Assembly (NCBI RefSeq): GCF_001648155.1
Contig: NZ_CP015199.1
Span: 2,676,501 to 2,740,500 of the forward strand
From: Chryseobacterium glaciei
Lineage (GTDB): Bacteria; Bacteroidota; Bacteroidia; Flavobacteriales; Weeksellaceae
DNA length: 64,000 nt
Direction of reading: 5' to 3'
Each line of letters starts with the position of its first letter. Within the stretch, counting starts at the first letter, position 1. The translations under genes were made by a program, and so were the position numbers. The notes under the pieces were generated by a model. That model searched no databases, was not told the origin of the DNA, and was given only the letters and a program-made list of their open reading frames with translations. Positions 1 through 8,499 of the stretch are shown here, piece by piece.

Positions 1-3000
1 AGCAATATAAGCAAATTCTAAATTATCTAAATCTAACAGAAGGGAATAAAAGAGGTCTATTAAAAGTAAATCTTGATAAAATTATTGAGATAGGTAATGA
101 ATTTTCAAATACTGATATTGTAGTTAATAGTTTAAAAGACTTAGATAATGTTACAAACCAACTAAACAATAGTTATAAAAATAATATTCTAAATTCTAAT
201 AAATCATTTTCTGATTTAATAGCAAATGGTGCTAAATATCTATTGGATATTGAAACTTACCTTTCTTTTTCAGAACAAGAAAAAGTAGGTTTTTTTACTC
301 GTTTAAAGGCAGGCTTTAAGATTGTTTCTTATCTGGAAGAATTCACTATTAATGGTAAGAAATGTAACACAAAAACAGAAATTAAATTATTAAAATCCTT
401 AATAGAAAATTTACTTATTTTAAATTATAACTATACTATACTACAGAATAGTGGTTATACTTTAATTATTGGAGAAAACTCAAACCTATCTGACAAGGTA
501 AATGTTTTGAATTTAACCTTACTAAAGGTTCAACGAAATAAAGATGCTATTTCTAAAATTGAGTTTAATTCTGACTTTATTACTTTTTCTGATTACACTA
601 AAATAAATTTACTTGATATAAATGCTTTGTCAAGAAAAGCAATTTTATTTAAAGAAGAATTAGAAAATTTTAGAAATATTGAATCGATATTTCAGCAAAA
701 AGAAAAAATCTTAGAAGAAATAAGCTCAATAATTGAAAAGTCTAGCATAAGACAAGATTTTAATGAATTTTTGCCTGTAGATAATATAATTAACGAAGAT
801 GTATTTGAAAAGTTAAAAAATAGATTTTTGGAAATTGGGAATAAAATAAAAAGCGAGCAGGAATTTACTCGTTTGAATAATTTTGTTAAAACAAAACTTC
901 CTAACACCTTTGATTTTTTAAATACTATTGATGAAAATTATATAACTAAAGAGAATTTCGAATTTTTTTCTGCAAGTTATTTTTTAAAGGAAAATCAATA
1001 TGTAGATTTTCAGAGATTTACAGAAGAGCTCTCACAAATAAATAATAAGATTTATACAATTAAAAGTGAAATATTATTTGATTTGGCAAAAAAGAACTTT
1101 AAAGAAAAGTTCAGTGACAATGAAATTGATGCATTTATAAATCTTTTAGAGCAATACAGATATAATCAATCTCAAAGTGTAAGAAAAATTAAGAATCAGA
1201 CACAATATCAAATTGTGACTCGAAATAATGGGATTGAGATTAGTAAAAAATTATCTTGTTGGGTAATGAAGTTCAATGATGTTTTAAATTCAATAGGAAA
1301 TGAACCTGAAATTTTTGATTGTATCATTGTAGATGAGGCGAGTCAGTTGGATTTTAATAGTCTTATTCTAAGTTATTATGCCGAAAATATGATAATTGTT
1401 GGGGATGATAAACAGACTTCACCAACTAGTTTGACGGGAGCTGATAGTAATGATTTTGAAAGTATTAAAAATAAATATTTACAATTTTTAGGAATTAACG
1501 CAATTCAAATTAAAAGTGATAACAGTTTATTTACATTATCTAAAATGATTGCAGGAGCTTCAAATTTAATGCTAAGAGAGCATTTCAGATGTGTGCCAGA
1601 AATTATTGAATTTTCCAAGTTTCATTTTTATGATAATAATCTTCGCCCTTTAAAACAAATTAATTCAAATAGGCTTAATCCAAAAGAAAAAGTCTTTGTA
1701 GAAAATGCATTTTCGGAAGAAAAAGTAGTTAATAGAGAGATAGAAGAAATAAGAAAATTTTTAAAAATAATATTAAACAAAAAAGAATATTCCAATAAAA
1801 CTATCGGAGTTGTCAGTCTTGGGTTGACTAAACATACTGAAAAGCTTAAAGATATAAAAGAAGAATTAGAAAATGAGTTTGGAAAGGAAAGAATAGATAA
1901 ACATAAAATAATAATCGAGGACTCTCCTAAATTTCAAGGTGACGAAAGGGATGTAATGATTATATCGTTAGGTGTTGCGATTGATTATCAAAAGTTACAG
2001 GAAAACCAAAATGCGAAGCCAAGAGCAATCATAAGTGACCAAGACGAATTTAAAAAAATAAATGTAGCATTAAGTAGAGCAAAGGAGCAAATGATATTGT
2101 TTCACTCAGTTAAAGCTGAGCATCTACAAGCATTGGATTTTAGAAATAAAATATTAAATTTTTTTTATGAAGAACCTAAACCATTTCCTGTACTGACAAT
2201 TTCTACTGATAAAATTGAACGTTATAGGCATAATGTACCTAAACCTTTTGATAGCTGGTTTGAAAGAGATATTGCCAAACATCTTATAGATATTGGATTT
2301 AATAATATTTTACCACAATATAATGTAAAGGAGCCAGAAGTATTTTATAATCATAAATTAGGGAAAAATGTATATGTCAATTTTAAAATAGATTTAGTGG
2401 TAATTAACAATGGTAAGATGGTTGCCATTGAATGTGATGGAGACCCATTTCATTCATTACCTGAAGATGTAGCGTATGATATTGAGAGACAAGAGTTCTT
2501 GGAACGAGTAGGATGGAAGATATGTAGAATTGTTTATTCTAATTACAAAAGAAATCCGAGTGAGGAAATTGAAAGAATAAAATCATTTATTGAAATTAAT
2601 ACAAAAAATGATGTTCAAGTAATTCTTGAAACTGAAACTGAATTTCTAGTTACTGAAGATATTCAAGGTGATATATTTCATGATGATACTGTTAAATATG
2701 AGGATTCCGAAAATATTGTAAATACAGATAATCAATATAAACTAGAAAAAAAATACAAATCGTATATTGATTTAATAGAAGATGATTTGGCTACAGTTCG
2801 CACTTCGAGTACATCTGAGTTAGATGGTGATTTTATAGAAGATGATAAGTCATCTGAAGAAAAATTTATTAGTGAAGATTTTGAAGAAGAGATTAGAGAT
2901 AATGATAAAGTTTTAAGGTATTTTAATTTATTTGAAAATAATACCTATAAAGTTCAGGATTATGAAGATTCAGAAAGCCTTTTTTCTATTGCAATTAAAG

Positions 3001-3434
3001 AAAAACATGTTAATGGATTCTTGTTGCAGTGTTATGACAACGGACATATTAATAAAGTAAATGTTAAATCAATCTTAGATAAAAGATTAGATTATCATTA
3101 CGCCAATGGTAAGAACCCAAATGCTAATCTGTTAAATTTAAAGTTGATTGAAAATGAGTCAATTATTGGCTTGAAAATTAAGAAAAAAGATGATTATTTG
3201 TTTAAAGCTCATAAAACAAAAAATATATCGGCTAGAGACACTCTCCATCTGCAAGGGTATAAAGTTATATATCAAGACTATGATGAGGTTCAATATTGCG
3301 AGCTTCCTAAAAATATACAGAGTGGATTAGAACGTCTAGTTTTTGAAAGCTTTAGTTCAGTTGGAAAATCTATTTATAATAATTATTATGATACAGAATG
3401 GGAGCTGTTAAAATATAATACAGAATTATTGTAA
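1..3434 (+). CDS. SF1 DNA/RNA helicase with C-terminal Vsr-like nuclease domain (5' partial)
   Basis: The reading frame is open from base 3 of the window, so the gene starts outside it; the in-frame TTG at 243 is not a real start. Superfamily 1 helicase motifs are visible in order: motif II IVDEASQLDF (near base 1325), motif III IVGDDKQTSP, motif IV LREHFRCVPEI, motif V KFQGDERDVMI and motif VI VALSRAKEQMI. The Walker A loop is missing and must lie upstream. After the helicase comes a Vsr/MTES_1575-like endonuclease domain (roughly bases 2230-2590) with FKIDLVV, VAIECDGD and the terminal GWKICRIVYSNY. About 270 residues follow: an acidic linker, then a region I do not recognise. The order AAA_11/AAA_12 helicase then MTES_1575 nuclease is known from DUF4011-type proteins often found in defence islands. 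A role in nucleic-acid defence is inferred. Confidence 0.8.
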   Translation, partial: QYKQILNYLNLTEGNKRGLLKVNLDKIIEIGNEFSNTDIVVNSLKDLDNVTNQLNNSYKNNILNSNKSFSDLIANGAKYLLDIETYLSFSEQEKVGFFTRLKAGFKIVSYLEEFTINGKKCNTKTEIKLLKSLIENLLILNYNYTILQNSGYTLIIGENSNLSDKVNVLNLTLLKVQRNKDAISKIEFNSDFITFSDYTKINLLDINALSRKAILFKEELENFRNIESIFQQKEKILEEISSIIEKSSIRQDFNEFLPVDNIINEDVFEKLKNRFLEIGNKIKSEQEFTRLNNFVKTKLPNTFDFLNTIDENYITKENFEFFSASYFLKENQYVDFQRFTEELSQINNKIYTIKSEILFDLAKKNFKEKFSDNEIDAFINLLEQYRYNQSQSVRKIKNQTQYQIVTRNNGIEISKKLSCWVMKFNDVLNSIGNEPEIFDCIIVDEASQLDFNSLILSYYAENMIIVGDDKQTSPTSLTGADSNDFESIKNKYLQFLGINAIQIKSDNSLFTLSKMIAGASNLMLREHFRCVPEIIEFSKFHFYDNNLRPLKQINSNRLNPKEKVFVENAFSEEKVVNREIEEIRKFLKIILNKKEYSNKTIGVVSLGLTKHTEKLKDIKEELENEFGKERIDKHKIIIEDSPKFQGDERDVMIISLGVAIDYQKLQENQNAKPRAIISDQDEFKKINVALSRAKEQMILFHSVKAEHLQALDFRNKILNFFYEEPKPFPVLTISTDKIERYRHNVPKPFDSWFERDIAKHLIDIGFNNILPQYNVKEPEVFYNHKLGKNVYVNFKIDLVVINNGKMVAIECDGDPFHSLPEDVAYDIERQEFLERVGWKICRIVYSNYKRNPSEEIERIKSFIEINTKNDVQVILETETEFLVTEDIQGDIFHDDTVKYEDSENIVNTDNQYKLEKKYKSYIDLIEDDLATVRTSSTSELDGDFIEDDKSSEEKFISEDFEEEIRDNDKVLRYFNLFENNTYKVQDYEDSESLFSIAIKEKHVNGFLLQCYDNGHINKVNVKSILDKRLDYHYANGKNPNANLLNLKLIENESIIGLKIKKKDDYLFKAHKTKNISARDTLHLQGYKVIYQDYDEVQYCELPKNIQSGLERLVFESFSSVGKSIYNNYYDTEWELLKYNTELL

Positions 3435-3479
3435 GTGTATTAGTTTAATTCACTGTAAATAATGTTTAAAAATGTAATC

Positions 3480-3516
3480 TGCCTTTTTTAGTTAAACAAC
3501 TGAAAGGCGGTTTTTT
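3480..3516 (+). terminator. Rho-independent terminator of the helicase gene
   Basis: GCCTTT pairs with AAAGGC across a loop of about 16 nt, followed by six T on the plus strand. It lies 46 bases after the helicase stop codon. Confidence 0.7.
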
Positions 3517-3566
3517 AATCTGTAAAATAATAAGCCTACGTGGTTATTTATATTAAAAAAAGTAAA

Positions 3567-3600
3567 AATTCCCTCTAAAAATGAGGGAATTATTTTTTAA
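3567..3600. terminator. Bidirectional terminator between convergent genes
   Basis: AATTCCCTC and GAGGGAATT form a perfect 9-bp stem with a 7-nt loop. T-rich tracts follow on both strands (TATTTTTT on plus, TTTTTACTTTTTTT on minus). It separates the plus-strand helicase from the convergent minus-strand operon ending at 3635. Confidence 0.75.
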
Positions 3601-3634
3601 GAAACACAGTAAAAGGATTATGTCTGTTTTCGAT

Positions 3635-4477
3635 TTATAAAGAATTTTGTTCTATAACAGTTACTTTATAATTTGGAATAGTCTGAATTTCTTTAAACCA
3701 TTTATCATACCTACGATTTAAAGGAACCATTTTTATAAAACCTTCCATTTTACAATTGGTTAGCTCTTCAAATCGTTTTCCCAGAGTATCACCCAAAGAT
3801 TCCCCTATAAGTTCCTTTAGATGTGGATTTATAAAGTAAGTCATACTAAATCTGCCTAACTCATCACAGTTCAAATCAATTTTTGCAAAAGCTGTTATAA
3901 ACTCCTCATATTTAAAGCAGTTTCCTAAGTTTGGGTTTTCAGTATGATTGCATTCAATTCTGGTTCTTAAATCCTCGACCTCGAAAAAGCTTTGAATTTC
4001 TATTAAAAAAGCCTTCAATCTATCGTAATACTCCTTCGTTGTTTGGTTTGATTTTTGAGCCTCTAAATTGGTGAATTTAGTAAGTTTTGAATTATGGTAG
4101 CTATTATCAAGAAAATGAGCAAACAATACTGGATTCAAATCGGGTATTCTTTCCTTCATTTCCAGAAACTCAGAAACTACAAGTTTCTCAATATATTTAC
4201 CCGTTGAAAATCCACATTTTGCAAGTGCTGTTTGGTTTTCCAGAATTTCAATATGAGTTGCATAAACTCTGTTACTGGTTACATTTCCCTTTTTATCAAT
4301 TCCTTTCCAAGCTAAAAAATCTAATACAACCTTTTGAAAAGGTACAGAGTTAATATAGTTATAACGTGGAATAGTAACAATATCCCTTGCGTACTCATCT
4401 ATTGGAAATAACCAATTGTGAAGTTTATCGTAAACATTACCGATTACCTTGACTTTTAAATTAATAATCCAAGTCAT
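3635..4477 (-). CDS. Hypothetical protein, last gene of a small-protein operon
   Basis: This is a 280-residue protein with no family that I recognise. It starts MTWIINLKVKVIGNVYDKLH, with no convincing signal peptide or membrane segment, and looks like a soluble mixed alpha/beta protein. Its ATG lies inside the last codons of the upstream gene (17-nt overlap in another frame), which fixes the start and implies translational coupling. It is the last of four co-directional genes (5619 down to 3635) whose other members are all exported, so it may be a cytoplasmic partner. The bidirectional hairpin at 3567 follows. No function is assigned. Confidence 0.6.
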   Translation of the reverse strand: MTWIINLKVKVIGNVYDKLHNWLFPIDEYARDIVTIPRYNYINSVPFQKVVLDFLAWKGIDKKGNVTSNRVYATHIEILENQTALAKCGFSTGKYIEKLVVSEFLEMKERIPDLNPVLFAHFLDNSYHNSKLTKFTNLEAQKSNQTTKEYYDRLKAFLIEIQSFFEVEDLRTRIECNHTENPNLGNCFKYEEFITAFAKIDLNCDELGRFSMTYFINPHLKELIGESLGDTLGKRFEELTNCKMEGFIKMVPLNRRYDKWFKEIQTIPNYKVTVIEQNSL

Positions 4478-4895
4478 TACTCATTATTTTGTCATATATT
4501 TCTGCTTGTCTCGGGTCTTTGGGTCTTGGATGCCTTGACCTCAAATCATCATCTAAGTATTTTTCATAATTTTCAACGGTACGTCTTCTACTTTCGATTT
4601 TTCTTTGAAGTATTTGGTCCATGTAATCAGAAAAATCATAGTTAGTTCTATCTTCTGAATTTCTATACTTAAAACCATCAATAATTCCTTTTATATAACC
4701 TGTTGAATAATCAGCTTTCTCATTATAATTTGGAAGAGGTATATTACTATCGTAAGGTGCTCTTCGTTGGCAATAACTTCCTTTTTTATAACACAAGGCA
4801 TCTCCAAAACCCTCTTTGTAAGCAGAATTATAATCATTTTGAGAGAATAAAAAGGAGGAAAACGTGATAAATGAAAGTAATAATAACTTTTTCAT
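4461..4895 (-). CDS. Small secreted hypothetical protein
   Basis: The product has 144 residues. It begins with a typical signal peptide (MKKLLLLSFITFSSFLFSQ, cleavage expected before or near NDYNS) and has no lipobox cysteine. The mature part is charged and rich in Tyr, Asp and Arg, with two similar segments (YNSAYKEGFGDALCYKKG and YSTGYIKGIIDGFKYRN) that look like a degenerate repeat. The C-terminal half is predicted helical and Arg/Glu-rich. It is third in the minus-strand operon, 19 bases after the preceding gene and overlapping the next by 17 bases. Family and function unknown. Confidence 0.6.
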   Translation of the reverse strand: MKKLLLLSFITFSSFLFSQNDYNSAYKEGFGDALCYKKGSYCQRRAPYDSNIPLPNYNEKADYSTGYIKGIIDGFKYRNSEDRTNYDFSDYMDQILQRKIESRRRTVENYEKYLDDDLRSRHPRPKDPRQAEIYDKIMSNDLDY

Positions 4896-4914
4896 ATTCA
4901 GTGATTTTAAATTA

Positions 4915-5322
4915 TTATTCTTTGTCTAAAGTAATGTTGTTAATTCCGTTTATCCACTGTATTTTAGTAGCACTAATCTTTTTAAATTTATAAGAGCCAC
5001 TGGAAGCACCTGCTGTAATAACAAAGTTATAATCAGTATCTGTTATTGTCTCATCAACCTTTGCTGTTTGCCCTGCTGATTTTGCCTGTTCTAATACAGT
5101 TTTGTAGCTGGTGTAAGGAGTTACCAGTATAAAATCATCATCCTTAAAAATAAAATAACTTGTGGAAGTACCAGAAATCTTATAACTTCCTATTATCCAA
5201 TTAGGCACGTGGAAGTATTGGGTATTTACAGGGTTGGTTTGCTGAACAGTATTGTCATCATCATTATTGGAACACCCAATGAAAGACATCCCAATAAAAA
5301 GTGTAAATAAAATCTTTTTCAT
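4915..5322 (-). CDS. Small lipoprotein of unknown function
   Basis: The 135-residue product has a lipoprotein signal peptide, MKKILFTLFIGMSFIGC, with lipobox FIGC and a following SNNDDD stretch, the acidic tether that is common in Bacteroidota surface lipoproteins. The mature part contains alternating beta-like segments (WIIGSYKISGTSTSYFIFKD, YNFVITAGASSGSYKFKKI) consistent with a small lipocalin-like or beta-sandwich fold; this is an impression only. It is second in the operon, 12 bases after the first gene. Probably anchored in the outer membrane; function unknown. Confidence 0.6.
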   Translation of the reverse strand: MKKILFTLFIGMSFIGCSNNDDDNTVQQTNPVNTQYFHVPNWIIGSYKISGTSTSYFIFKDDDFILVTPYTSYKTVLEQAKSAGQTAKVDETITDTDYNFVITAGASSGSYKFKKISATKIQWINGINNITLDKE

Positions 5323-5334
5323 CTTGTTTGGATT

Positions 5335-5619
5335 TTAGTTTCCTACACTTTGCATAATATTTTGCATTTTTGAAGACTCCATAAAGGTTGTCCCAGCCTG
5401 TTTGTACACCATTCGTTTACCACAAACTTCTAAGGCATAAGACCCACTTCCCATACCTTTAACTTTGTCAATAATCTTAATGTTTTCAACAGGACAGCCC
5501 TGTTCAACCGATACGATTTTAATTAGTTTACTTTCTGTTGTTCCTGTTGTTCTTCTGGAAATAGCACCACATGAAGTGATAACGAATGCAGTTGTAACTG
5601 CAAGAAATAAATGTTTCAT
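5335..5619 (-). CDS. Small lipoprotein, first gene of the operon
   Basis: A 94-residue product with lipoprotein signal MKHLFLAVTTAFVITSC (lipobox ITSC). The mature part contains two cysteines (EQGCPVENIKI and ALEVCGKRM) that could form a disulfide, and a compact alpha/beta region like those seen in short Bacteroidota lipoproteins. The start codon follows the highly structured leader at 5643-5823, so this gene is the immediate candidate target of any regulation by that leader. No function can be assigned from sequence. Confidence 0.6.
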   Translation of the reverse strand: MKHLFLAVTTAFVITSCGAISRRTTGTTESKLIKIVSVEQGCPVENIKIIDKVKGMGSGSYALEVCGKRMVYKQAGTTFMESSKMQNIMQSVGN

Positions 5620-5642
5620 AAGATGAATTTTGTTAATCCACC

Positions 5643-5823
5643 CAGACCCAAAGTAGTATTTGTTAGTCTTAAAATAAGAAAGGCATGGGTCTGTAGTTCT
5701 TATTTGATGACTGGGGCTCTGGTAAGCCTAAAACACAAATAAGCAGATACCCATGCCCATATAGAGCATGAGCAATCAACTTACTTATTCCGTGTTTTAA
5801 TTGAATTTACCAGATTCCAGTCA
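5643..5823 (-). ncRNA. Highly structured leader RNA with mutually exclusive helices
   Basis: Five consecutive helices make a rod: 5708-5714 with 5817-5823 (7 bp, TGACTGG/CCAGTCA), 5718-5725 with 5807-5814 (8 bp), 5729-5736 with 5792-5799 (8 bp), 5738-5743 with 5784-5789 (6 bp) and 5752-5756 with 5766-5770 (5 bp). An alternative fold pairs 5682-5690 with 5749-5757 (9 bp, GGCATGGGT/ACCCATGCC) and 5699-5706 with 5736-5743 (8 bp), which destroys the distal rod. A third helix, 5643-5650 with 5686-5693 (8 bp), competes with the alternative fold. A minus-strand promoter sits just upstream, so this would be a 5' leader of the lipoprotein operon. A mobile-element replication origin, recombination site or 6S-like RNA is a possible alternative. 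Confidence 0.6.
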
Positions 5824-5867
5824 ACAGAATAATAGCTAATGCTTTTCTTTTTTCGTAAATATTGGGG

Positions 5868-5899
5868 CAAAGATATTAATTCAATCTGAAACTTTCAAT
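5868..5899 (-). promoter_or_regulatory. Bacteroidota-type promoter for the structured leader and lipoprotein operon
   Basis: The minus strand reads ATTG (5899-5896), 20 nt, then TATCTTTG (5875-5868), close to the consensus TTTG-N19/20-TAnnTTTG. Transcription would start near 5861 and give a leader of about 240 nt before the ATG at 5619. The remaining bases 5900-5970 up to the polymerase stop codon show nothing else. Confidence 0.6.
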
Positions 5900-5970
5900 T
5901 CTATTTCTTGTAAAATAGCCTTTTGTGTTGTTTCAGTATGATAAGCACCTTTACCGTTCAGTAATATACA

Positions 5971-7854
5971 TTACTCCAACTTAATTTTGGGACAACTCCC
6001 GAACCTTGAAATAAATGCATCTTTCATTTTTAACTCTGAGATTTCAATATTTTGCTCTTGTACAGCAATACAGTCATGGATGGTAAAGGTTGGAATCTTT
6101 TTCTTTATCAAGCCTCTTGCAATAGTATCAACAATGAGTTCAGCCTCTAAATCGAATAATTCGTGACTAATAACTTTGTGATTCCCTTTTTTCTTTTCCC
6201 TTATTAAATCATACAGGATTGGAAATTCTGATTTAAAAACTTCCTGCTCCTTGATATAACGATTGTTTGGAGCATACAACATAGAAATGAAAAGTTTTTT
6301 TGCCAACTCTCTATCTTGCTCATACAGGTAATTGTACTCATCATTAAACAGGCTTTGATAGTGTATACCCCATTCAATTAAAGTAAATTTGACTTTAAAA
6401 AGTTCTATAAAATGGTCATAAATAACTCCCTCAGTGGAGAGTGTGTTGAACTTTGAAATCTCTTTATCCATGAGAGTTTCAAGGATTTTTTTCGAGATAT
6501 AGTTAGAGTATTCCATTGGTGCAAGGTTAAACCTTTCTGAAACGTTTGAACTGTTATAGTTTTCAGTATAAAGTGTAGCCAAATGGGAATTATCGTTCAT
6601 GCCCTTAGCTTGACTTTGGCTGTTGGGATAGGTTCCCTTTTGTGTTTCTTGTTCACTTCTTGATTTCCAAGCCCCTTGAGTTGTCTTGCTAGGACTTTGA
6701 TTCCAATTTCCCCTTTTTGAATAGTTAAGAAAGGGGGAATAAAATTTTTTATTAGAATGCTGAAAGTGGCTATCACTATCCTGAAACAAATTTTTAGGTA
6801 TATCTAAGAAAAAGTTTTTGTTAACATCTTGCTGAACTAAACTCCCGTTCGTAGCTACTGACATTGATTTAGGTAAAAGTAAAGTTCCATATCTCTCTAT
6901 GAGGTACTGTTCTAACCACTGGCTGGAAACAAACTTTTTAGATAGGTACGGAGCATTGTTTAATTTATATTTAGCTTTGAATACTGGACAACTTTGAAGC
7001 CTTTTAACTCTATGTGAATCTAAAATAGCTGTTTCCTTTAAATGCTGTGATAACAAATAGGGAAACATATTTCTTACATCTAACTGCTGTAACTTTTTAC
7101 CTTCGTAATACAATAAACTACGGGTAATTTTATTTAAAAAAGTTAAAGAAGAATAAAATCTGCCAGATGGTTTTCTTTCGGATTGCTTTGTTTTTCGGAT
7201 GAATGTATGTTTACCATTAAGGAACATCACCAATTGTTTTAAAGCTCCATGATATGCTGAATATCTTCTCCATTTGGATTTATCTTTTGAGTCAAGTGGA
7301 AAAGTAATGGTATCCAAATATTTATTGAATAAATTTTTCTCTGCAATATTAAAATCTATGGAAAATTTAGTTCTATCAAAGAGTTTATATAATATTTTTT
7401 CATATTTTTCCACATAGGATTTGAATTTTTTATCATAATTTATTGGCTTTGAATTATCTAATACGATTATTTGTAGCCTTCGAAATGCATGAGAATTAGT
7501 GAAGCCATATCCAAAGCTTTGTCCTTTTATTTGGGCATTAAATGGACTTCTGGTTGTCAGCACATCGGATTCATACAAAAAGTTAAAGTAAAGTTTGTAA
7601 TTATTACTACAACACTTTTTTAGTTTATTACTATGAATGTTTATCTTTTTGTGTGTTACGTGTAATTCCTTTTCATAATTATAAGATGTTAATTCAGTGG
7701 TGATTAAACTCAATAAAGACAATAGTTTTTTAGGGTCTATTTCGGTAGAATATAAATTAGCAGCTTTAATAAGTTCCTCAGTATTAATAGTTTCGGGAAT
7801 TAAAAGTAGTAATTCATACTTAGATAATGCTTTGGGTATGGTATTTTCTGTCAT
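5971..7854 (-). CDS. Putative TV-Pol family (superfamily A-like) mobile-element polymerase
   Basis: This 627-residue protein shows a single-subunit polymerase pattern: GRFYSSLTFLNK, then R-SLLYYEGKKLQQLDVRNMFPYLLS with motif A Asp259; a motif-B-like AKKLFISMLYAPNN near 518-531; and motif C FTIHDCIAV with His593-Asp594. This matches the superfamily A DNA polymerase/T7 RNA polymerase palm, in the short form described for TV-Pol (transposon and virus polymerase) proteins of bacterial mobile elements and Sputnik virus, where a primase-polymerase role was proposed. A low-complexity Ser/Asn/Gln-rich insert lies between about 355 and 435. The ATG overlaps the stop of the recombinase gene (TAATG), so the two are translationally coupled. 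I infer replication or repair of the mobile element. The assignment rests on motifs only. Confidence 0.6.
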   Translation of the reverse strand: MTENTIPKALSKYELLLLIPETINTEELIKAANLYSTEIDPKKLLSLLSLITTELTSYNYEKELHVTHKKINIHSNKLKKCCSNNYKLYFNFLYESDVLTTRSPFNAQIKGQSFGYGFTNSHAFRRLQIIVLDNSKPINYDKKFKSYVEKYEKILYKLFDRTKFSIDFNIAEKNLFNKYLDTITFPLDSKDKSKWRRYSAYHGALKQLVMFLNGKHTFIRKTKQSERKPSGRFYSSLTFLNKITRSLLYYEGKKLQQLDVRNMFPYLLSQHLKETAILDSHRVKRLQSCPVFKAKYKLNNAPYLSKKFVSSQWLEQYLIERYGTLLLPKSMSVATNGSLVQQDVNKNFFLDIPKNLFQDSDSHFQHSNKKFYSPFLNYSKRGNWNQSPSKTTQGAWKSRSEQETQKGTYPNSQSQAKGMNDNSHLATLYTENYNSSNVSERFNLAPMEYSNYISKKILETLMDKEISKFNTLSTEGVIYDHFIELFKVKFTLIEWGIHYQSLFNDEYNYLYEQDRELAKKLFISMLYAPNNRYIKEQEVFKSEFPILYDLIREKKKGNHKVISHELFDLEAELIVDTIARGLIKKKIPTFTIHDCIAVQEQNIEISELKMKDAFISRFGSCPKIKLE

Positions 7855-8453
7855 TAGTTTTTTTTATTTAAAATCTGTTTTACTTTTTGAACTGTCCCTA
7901 AACTAACGTGACACAGTTTAGCTGTATCTCTCAAAGATTGTCCTTTTTTTAGATATTTTACAACTTCTTTATACTTATCTAAAACCTGCTCATCTGTTTC
8001 TTTTGACCCTTTTTCTCTACCTTTATAAATTCCTTTGGCTTTAGCTATTGCGATTCCTTCTCTCTGTCTTTCCAAGAGTGAATCTCGTTCCATCTCAGCA
8101 ATATTGCCAATAACAGAGATAATTAATTTAAAGGCAGAATTGGGCTTACCATTAACTAAACTTTCAATTCCGAGATTGTCTACTTTCAAAACGATTTTCT
8201 TTTCATTTAGGAGCTCTAAAGTGGTTAAAATGTCAAATAAGTTTCTGCCGAGCCTATCAATGGAGTGAACCGAAATATAGTCTATTAAACCAGCTTCTAT
8301 ATCTTCAAGCATCTTTTTCCCTTCTAGTCTTTGGCTGAATGGTGTAGCCCCACTAATGATGTCAATGTAAAGCTTTTCATTGGGGTGGCTCTTCTGTAAT
8401 TGTCTTCCAGTATTTTGATTTCCAGTAGAAACCCTTATATATCTTGCTTTCAT
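7854..8453 (-). CDS. Serine recombinase (resolvase/invertase family)
   Basis: Starting at the ATG at 8453 gives a 199-residue protein beginning MKARYIRVSTGNQNTGRQ, the normal start of small serine recombinases, with the catalytic serine in RVST. An in-frame ATG at 8540 would add 29 unusual residues and overlap ardA by 41 bases, so I prefer 8453. The Arg-rich active-site motif SIDRLGRN, the long E-helix (IGNIAEMERDSLLERQREGI), and a C-terminal helix-turn-helix (QSLRDTAKLCHVSLGTVQKVKQ) are all present. It catalyses site-specific strand exchange through a phosphoserine intermediate and probably resolves or inverts the element. The gene lies between ardA and the polymerase in one operon. Confidence 0.85.
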   Translation of the reverse strand: MKARYIRVSTGNQNTGRQLQKSHPNEKLYIDIISGATPFSQRLEGKKMLEDIEAGLIDYISVHSIDRLGRNLFDILTTLELLNEKKIVLKVDNLGIESLVNGKPNSAFKLIISVIGNIAEMERDSLLERQREGIAIAKAKGIYKGREKGSKETDEQVLDKYKEVVKYLKKGQSLRDTAKLCHVSLGTVQKVKQILNKKN

Positions 8454-8469
8454 TTGATTATAGTATAAA

Positions 8470-8489
8470 GCACCCTGATAGCAGGGTGC
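8470..8489. other. Perfect 8-bp inverted repeat between ardA and the recombinase
   Basis: GCACCCTG and CAGGGTGC flank a 4-nt loop, just upstream of the preferred recombinase start codon. With no T-run on the minus strand it is not a standard terminator. It could be an RNA hairpin setting the ardA to recombinase expression ratio, or a protein site. Confidence 0.5.
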
Positions 8490-8499
8490 AAGGTTGTTG

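Noticed and set aside
4461..5619. Lipoprotein genes as a toxin-antitoxin or immunity set
   Set aside because: No toxin domain or paired small gene is recognisable; the signal peptides only show export.
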